A DNA stretch of 35,634 nucleotides from Oscillospiraceae bacterium (GTDB lineage Bacteria; Bacillota; Clostridia; Oscillospirales; Oscillospiraceae). Every line of letters starts with the position of its first letter. Position 1 is the first letter of the stretch. The position numbers and the translations under genes were made by a program. The stretch is from the NCBI GenBank assembly GCA_031261635.1, contig JAISJH010000119.1, forward strand, positions 1 to 35,634. Direction: 5' to 3'. A model generated the notes under the pieces. That model was not told the origin of the DNA. It did not search any database and saw only the letters and a program-made list of their open reading frames with translations. Positions 32,219 through 35,634 of the stretch are shown in pieces.

Positions 32219-32793
32219 TGAGAGGGATAATCCTCGCCGCCGGGTATTCGAGCCGTATGGGTGCGTTTAAGCCGCTGCTGGATTTGGGCGGCAAGCCCGT
32301 AATCCGGCGCACGATTGACGCGCTGCGCCGGGGCGGGGTCGCGGAGATTGCCGTAGTCACGGGCTATAAGCGTGAACTGCTGCTGCCGGAAATAGGCGAT
32401 TGCCGCGAAGTGTTTAACGCTGATTTTCATAGCGGTATGTTCAGTTCGGTTTGCGCCGGATTAGCTGATTTTCTGTTGGGTTCCGGGAACATCGCGGTGA
32501 TTACACCCGCCGACTGTCCGCTTATATCGGTTCCCGCTGAATTTTCAGACTTGCGGGACAGTTTGGCTGTACCGACGTACAATAACGAGCGCGGACACCC
32601 GCTTGCGGTGCCGCGCTCGTTTTTGGGCGACATATTAAAATTTGAGGGCGGGGGCGGGCTTCGGGCGGCTATCGCTACGTTGCCGATATCGGAGATTGCT
32701 ACGGACAATCCGGGCGTACTGCTCGATATGGATTACCCGGAGGACGCGGAGCGTCTGCGGGTTTTATGGCGGGAGAGGTATAACAATGCTTGA
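32218..32793 (+). CDS. MobA-like NTP transferase (MocA-type)
   Basis: Predicted 191-residue nucleotidyltransferase of the MobA-like fold. It begins IILAAGYSSRMGAFKPLLDLGG (4-25), the nucleotide-binding loop, and has PADCPLIS (about 99-106) as the metal-binding strand and YNNERGHPLAVPRSF as the substrate segment. This pattern resembles the CTP:molybdopterin cytidylyltransferase MocA group, and a molybdenum-hydroxylase role is common for clostridial relatives; no molybdenum enzyme or cofactor gene is in the window, so the substrate remains open. The start overlaps the hpf stop, and the 3' end overlaps rtcB by eight bases. Confidence 0.75.
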   Translation: MRGIILAAGYSSRMGAFKPLLDLGGKPVIRRTIDALRRGGVAEIAVVTGYKRELLLPEIGDCREVFNADFHSGMFSSVCAGLADFLLGSGNIAVITPADCPLISVPAEFSDLRDSLAVPTYNNERGHPLAVPRSFLGDILKFEGGGGLRAAIATLPISEIATDNPGVLLDMDYPEDAERLRVLWRERYNNA

Positions 32794-33883
32794 ATATAAC
32801 GGTAAATACGGCTCGGCAAAGGTTTTCACGGATAACATAGAGCCGTCGGCGGTTTCGCAGATTATACAGCTTCTCAATCAGGAGTTTACCGAGGGGAGCA
32901 AAATCCGCGTAATGCCGGACGTTCACGCCGGAATGGGTTGCACTATCGGGACGACTATGACGATTACAGATAAAATCGTGCCGAATCTTGTCGGCGTTGA
33001 CATAGGCTGCGGTATGGAAACGCTAATCCTGCGCGATGAACGGCTTGACTTACAGCGGCTTGACAAGGTTGTACACTCTGAAATTCCATCGGGCTTTGGG
33101 GTGAGGAAAAATATTCACAGCTACGCAAGCAAGATTGACTTAACGGAACTCGTATGCGCGAAGCACGTTGGGCTTGACAGGGCGGAGGTCAGTATCGGGA
33201 CGCTCGGCGGAGGGAACCATTTTATCGAGCTTGATACCGACAGCGAGGGCGTGAATTATCTCGTGATACATTCCGGAAGCCGCAACCTCGGTAAGCAGAT
33301 TGCTGAACATTATCAAAAGTCTGCGGCGAACGCTCATAAAGGCATAACGCGGATACTCGCTTACGTCGAGGGACAGATGTTAGAGGACTATTTGCACGAT
33401 ATGGCGATAGCGCAGAGTTTCGCCGACTTGAACCGTAAGGCGATTGCGCGTGAGATTGTTAAAAATATGAAGCTGAAAGTTGACGACGAGTTTACTACTA
33501 TCCATAATTATATTGATATTGAAGCGAAAATCCTTAGAAAAGGGGCGATTTCCGCAAGAGCCGGCGAGCGCGTGCTTATACCGATGAATATGCGCGACGG
33601 CAGTCTGCTCTGCACAGGTAAGGGCAACGCCGACTGGAACGAGAGCGCGCCTCACGGCGCGGGGCGGCTTATGAGCCGCAAAAGCGCTAAGGAATCAATA
33701 ACGCTTACGGCGTTCAAGAGCGATATGGAGGGCATTTACAGCTCGACTGTAGGTAAATCCACGCTAGATGAAGCCCCGGGAGCGTATAAGCCTATGGAGG
33801 AGATTGTAAGCCGCGTCGGTGATACGGTTGATATTGTGAAAACTATTAAGCCGCTGTATAATTACAAGGCCGCCGGCGAGTGA
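32786..33883 (+). CDS. rtcB: RtcB-family RNA ligase
   Basis: Predicted 365-residue RNA ligase of the RtcB family, which joins 2',3'-cyclic phosphate or 3'-phosphate ends to 5'-OH ends with GTP and Mn2+. The ATG follows GGGAGAGG. Metal-site residues are visible: VGVDIGCGM (Asp72, Cys75), GGGNHFIEL (His145), VIHSGSRNLG (His162) and TIHNYI (His239). APHGAGRLMSR carries His289, the position guanylylated in characterised RtcB. At 365 residues it is shorter than the archaeal and E. coli enzymes (above 400), fitting a compact RtcB subgroup. Coupling with hpf suggests a role in rRNA or tRNA repair under stress, by inference only. Confidence 0.88.
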   Translation: MLEYNGKYGSAKVFTDNIEPSAVSQIIQLLNQEFTEGSKIRVMPDVHAGMGCTIGTTMTITDKIVPNLVGVDIGCGMETLILRDERLDLQRLDKVVHSEIPSGFGVRKNIHSYASKIDLTELVCAKHVGLDRAEVSIGTLGGGNHFIELDTDSEGVNYLVIHSGSRNLGKQIAEHYQKSAANAHKGITRILAYVEGQMLEDYLHDMAIAQSFADLNRKAIAREIVKNMKLKVDDEFTTIHNYIDIEAKILRKGAISARAGERVLIPMNMRDGSLLCTGKGNADWNESAPHGAGRLMSRKSAKESITLTAFKSDMEGIYSSTVGKSTLDEAPGAYKPMEEIVSRVGDTVDIVKTIKPLYNYKAAGE

Positions 33884-33974
33884 GGTGTGCGCGGGCAAAT
33901 TGCGCTGTGGTGTGTAGGGGCGGGTTTCAAACCCGCCCAACCGCGCACAGCGCGGGGGCTGGGCAAGCCCAGCC
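33884..33974. other. Family F hairpin and GC filler after rtcB
   Basis: GGGCGGGTT (33918-33926) pairs with AACCCGCCC (33930-33938). It is followed by CGCGCACAGCGCGGGG and GGGCAAGCCCAGCCC palindromic words. The hairpin lacks a U-tract, so it is not a clear terminator. Confidence 0.6.
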
Positions 33975-34160
33975 CGTCTTTGCGAAGCCGCCACCGCACT
34001 TGCGATACGTAGGGAATGTTATGCGGCGAAGCAATCCAGGGTTGACGTACAATCCTGCGATACGTAGACACGTAAGACGTATGTTACACTCCCGGCACTG
34101 GATTGCTTCGTGCCTGTAACGTCCTACGTATCGCGAGCTTACCGGCACTTCGCAATGACG
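33975..34160. repeat. Family B MITE-like inverted repeat, copy 4
   Basis: Outer ends CGTCTTTGCGAAGC and CTTCGCAATGACG. Inner left arm GGCGAAGCAATCCAGGGTTG and right arm CCCGGCACTGGATTGCTTCG. Its left half matches copy 1 at 290-360 almost word for word, including AGGGTTGACGTA, which suggests recent duplication. Confidence 0.75.
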
Positions 34161-34169
34161 GTGCGCCGG

Positions 34170-34301
34170 GCGGCGCACCCCGCGCGCGGCGCGGGGGAAC
34201 CACCCCGGCGCTACGCGCCACCCCTCCCAAGAGGGGAATTTCCGGTGGAGGGCGGGTTTGAAACCCGCCCCTACGTAACGTAAATTTGCGTGGTGCGGTG
34301 T
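34170..34301. repeat. Single family A arm plus family F hairpin
   Basis: GGGGGAACCACCCC, CTACGCG and CCACCCCTCCCAAGAGGGGA (about 34190-34238) equal the arm at 3435-3485. The family F hairpin GGGCGGGTTTGAAACCCGCC follows at about 34250-34270. The metal-transporter promoter starts directly after. Confidence 0.65.
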
Positions 34302-34340
34302 TTGACATTGCCGTCGAAATGTGTTATAATAGTGTATTAT
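34302..34340 (+). promoter_or_regulatory. Metal ABC transporter promoter with overlapping palindrome
   Basis: TTGACA (34302-34307), 17 bases, TATAAT (34325-34330), TG one base before the -10. The palindrome ATAATA-GTG-TATTAT (34326-34340) covers the -10 and the first two bases of the start codon. This is where a repressor would block both transcription and, if present in RNA, initiation. The pattern recalls Fur-family (Zur, PerR, Fur) operators but has a three-base centre rather than the 7-1-7 form, so the regulator cannot be named. Confidence 0.65.
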
Positions 34341-35046
34341 GATTAACTGCGTTGATGTTTCGTTTTCCTATGAGGGCAATACTATTATATCCGGGCTTAA
34401 TTTTTCCGTTAGCCCGGGCGATTATCTGTGTGTTGTCGGGGAGAACGGCGCGGGGAAGTCTACGCTTGTGCGGGGTCTTTTGGGGCTTAAGAAACCCTCC
34501 TCGGGGCTTATTTCGCGAAGCTTAGAGAAAGGTATCGGCTATCTGCCGCAGGTGTATTCGGTTCGCAATGACTTCCCGGCTTCGGTTTTGGAGGTTACGC
34601 TCTCGGGGCGGCTTGCCGGTATGAAGCGGCGGTTTTATAATAAAGCGGACATTCGCGCGGCTCACGATAATCTGCGGCTTCTTGACGCGGACGGCTACAT
34701 CAACTCGTCGTTTTCAGAGCTGTCGGGAGGGCAGCAGCGCCGCGTTCTGCTTGCCCGCGCACTTACCGCCGCGAGCGACCTACTAATCCTTGACGAGGCT
34801 ACGGCGAGCCTTGACCCGCTTATTACAAGGGACTTCTATAAATCCGTCGAAAAACTCAACCGCGAGCGCGGTATTGCGATTATATCGGTCACTCACGATT
34901 TGCCTAATTCCGTTCTGTACGCTACGCATATGCTTTCGCTCGGCGAGGGTAAACAGCTGTTTTTTGGTACCACCGAGGAATGGATTTATTCGGTCAATAA
35001 TGAGCATTTAAGAGCCGATTGGGAACGGGGGGCTGGCGATGTTTAG
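34339..35046 (+). CDS. Metal ABC transporter ATP-binding protein (ZnuC/MntB-like)
   Basis: Predicted 235-residue ATPase of a zinc/manganese/iron-type ABC importer. Walker A is GENGAGKST (34-42). Then come YLPQV (Q-loop), the signature LSGGQQRRVLLARAL, Walker B LLILDEATASLD and the switch His in SVTHD. The ATG at 34339 is fixed by the conserved first strand INCVDVSFSYEG, and no other start exists before Walker A. It lies only eight bases after the -10 and has no Shine-Dalgarno sequence, so the mRNA is probably leaderless or nearly so. The permease start lies inside its last eight bases. The substrate-binding protein is not seen and may lie beyond the window. Confidence 0.88.
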   Translation: MINCVDVSFSYEGNTIISGLNFSVSPGDYLCVVGENGAGKSTLVRGLLGLKKPSSGLISRSLEKGIGYLPQVYSVRNDFPASVLEVTLSGRLAGMKRRFYNKADIRAAHDNLRLLDADGYINSSFSELSGGQQRRVLLARALTAASDLLILDEATASLDPLITRDFYKSVEKLNRERGIAIISVTHDLPNSVLYATHMLSLGEGKQLFFGTTEEWIYSVNNEHLRADWERGAGDV

Positions 35047-35634
35047 TTTCTTTTCCTACGCGTTTATGATACGCGCCCTCGTTGTGGGTACGCTGATTGC
35101 GCTTTGCGGCGGGATACTCGGCGTTACGGTTGTTCTGAAACGTTATTCAATGCTCGGGGACGGTCTGTCGCACGTCGCGTTTGGCGCGCTTGCCGTCGCT
35201 AGTGCGCTCAATGCCGCGCCGTTATTAGTCGCTCTCCCCGTAAGCGTTGCCGCCGCGTTTTTGCTTCTGCGGCTGGGTGATAATACTCACATCAAGGGCG
35301 ACGCGGCTATCGGGCTGCTGTCGAGCGCGTCGCTCGCGTTCGGCGTTATAGTCGTTTCGATTTCAGGTAACGGAAGCGACCTCAACGCCTATCTGTTCGG
35401 CAGTGTACTTGCCCTGAATACCGCCGATGTCTGGACTGCCGCGCTTCTCGCCGCCGTTGTAATTATCACCTGCGTGGCGAATTATAACCGCGTTTTTGCC
35501 GTTACCTTTGACGAAACGTTTTCGCGGGCTATAGGGCTTAAAGCCGGGCTGTATAACGCCGCTACCGCGCTTCTTACGTCGCTGACGATTGTTATAGGTA
35601 TGCGGGTAATGGGTGCGCTTCTGATATCGAGTAT
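35039..35634 (+). CDS. Metal ABC transporter permease (ZnuB-like), partial
   Basis: First 198 residues of an ABC-3 family permease; the frame is open to the end of the window. The ATG overlaps the ATPase stop by eight bases. Hydrophobic segments begin at MFSFFSYAFMIRALVVGTLIALCGGILGVTVVL, followed by the family signature KRYSMLGDGLSHVAFGALAVA (about residues 34-54) and DLNAYLFGSVLAL. These are typical of ZnuB/MntC-type permeases that bring Zn2+ or Mn2+ across the membrane with the ATPase upstream. About 70-80 residues are expected to be missing at the end. Together the two genes form the start of a metal uptake operon under the promoter at 34302-34330. Confidence 0.88.
   Translation, partial: MFSFFSYAFMIRALVVGTLIALCGGILGVTVVLKRYSMLGDGLSHVAFGALAVASALNAAPLLVALPVSVAAAFLLLRLGDNTHIKGDAAIGLLSSASLAFGVIVVSISGNGSDLNAYLFGSVLALNTADVWTAALLAAVVIITCVANYNRVFAVTFDETFSRAIGLKAGLYNAATALLTSLTIVIGMRVMGALLISS

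Noticed and set aside
33918-33938. Family F hairpin as terminator of the rtcB operon
   Set aside because: It has no U-tract and identical hairpins occur at 1619-1640 and 34249-34271, where no gene end requires one.

Overview
The window looks like a chromosomal piece of an anaerobic, Gram-positive, spore-forming-type Clostridia (Bacillota) genome. Supporting genes are a class III (glycyl-radical) ribonucleotide reductase, HPr kinase, long-form HPF, the sporulation protein GerW/YtfJ next to a DUF2953 gene and a DacF-type carboxypeptidase, a DUF421/DUF4363 pair, an S-layer-homology (SLH) surface protein and a sortase-type surface protein. Base composition is moderately GC-rich. TTG and GTG starts are used several times, each supported by a Shine-Dalgarno sequence. 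Species cannot be named from the sequence alone.

Layout. 1-600: repeats. 677-1249: small sortase-anchored surface protein, ending at a bidirectional terminator shared with a short DUF454 gene (1294-1524, minus). 1525-2200: repeats. 2259-3095: rhomboid-like membrane protein with a zinc-ribbon tail. 3096-3636: repeats. 3637-3996: cupin. 4142-7050 (minus): about 968-residue SLH surface protein whose start and signal peptide are separated by a run of 12 G that puts them out of frame. 7291-15748: tightly coupled run of MATE transporter, cysteine desulfurase-like enzyme, glycosyltransferase, O-antigen ligase-like protein, glycosyltransferase, proS and tatD. 15840-20025: MurF-Alr fusion, NUDIX hydrolase and GNAT-HAD fusion, all with AT-rich codon use. 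20076-21857 (minus): methyl-accepting chemotaxis protein. 22324-24549: nrdD, preceded by an NrdR-box-like and a Fur-box-like sequence. 24636-25437 (minus): DUF421 and DUF4363. 25610-27448: glmS. 27503-31218: DUF2953, ytfJ, dacF-like, rluB and hprK. 31670-33883: hpf, MobA-like nucleotidyltransferase and RtcB. 34339-35634: metal ABC transporter ATPase and permease; the permease runs off the window.

Themes. Several genes serve the cell envelope: MurF-Alr, GlmS, the D,D-carboxypeptidase, the surface-polysaccharide genes and two anchored surface proteins. The most striking candidate is the SLH protein: a perfect-consensus promoter, a good ribosome binding site and an ATG lead into G12, where the frame as sequenced hits TAA at once, while a gain of one or loss of two G would join the start to a signal peptide and a complete SLH protein. 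This is the arrangement of a phase-variable surface antigen, although a homopolymer sequencing error must be excluded.

A second theme is a mosaic of repeat families in almost every long intergenic gap. A and B are GC-rich, F is a short hairpin, and C, D and E are AT-rich word repeats. Copies of C, D and E also lie inside the coding regions of the cysteine desulfurase, the O-antigen ligase and TatD without breaking the frame, so they are translated. The intergenic copies are often chained in the same order (C, then a linker word, then A and/or B), which suggests modular spread or recombination.
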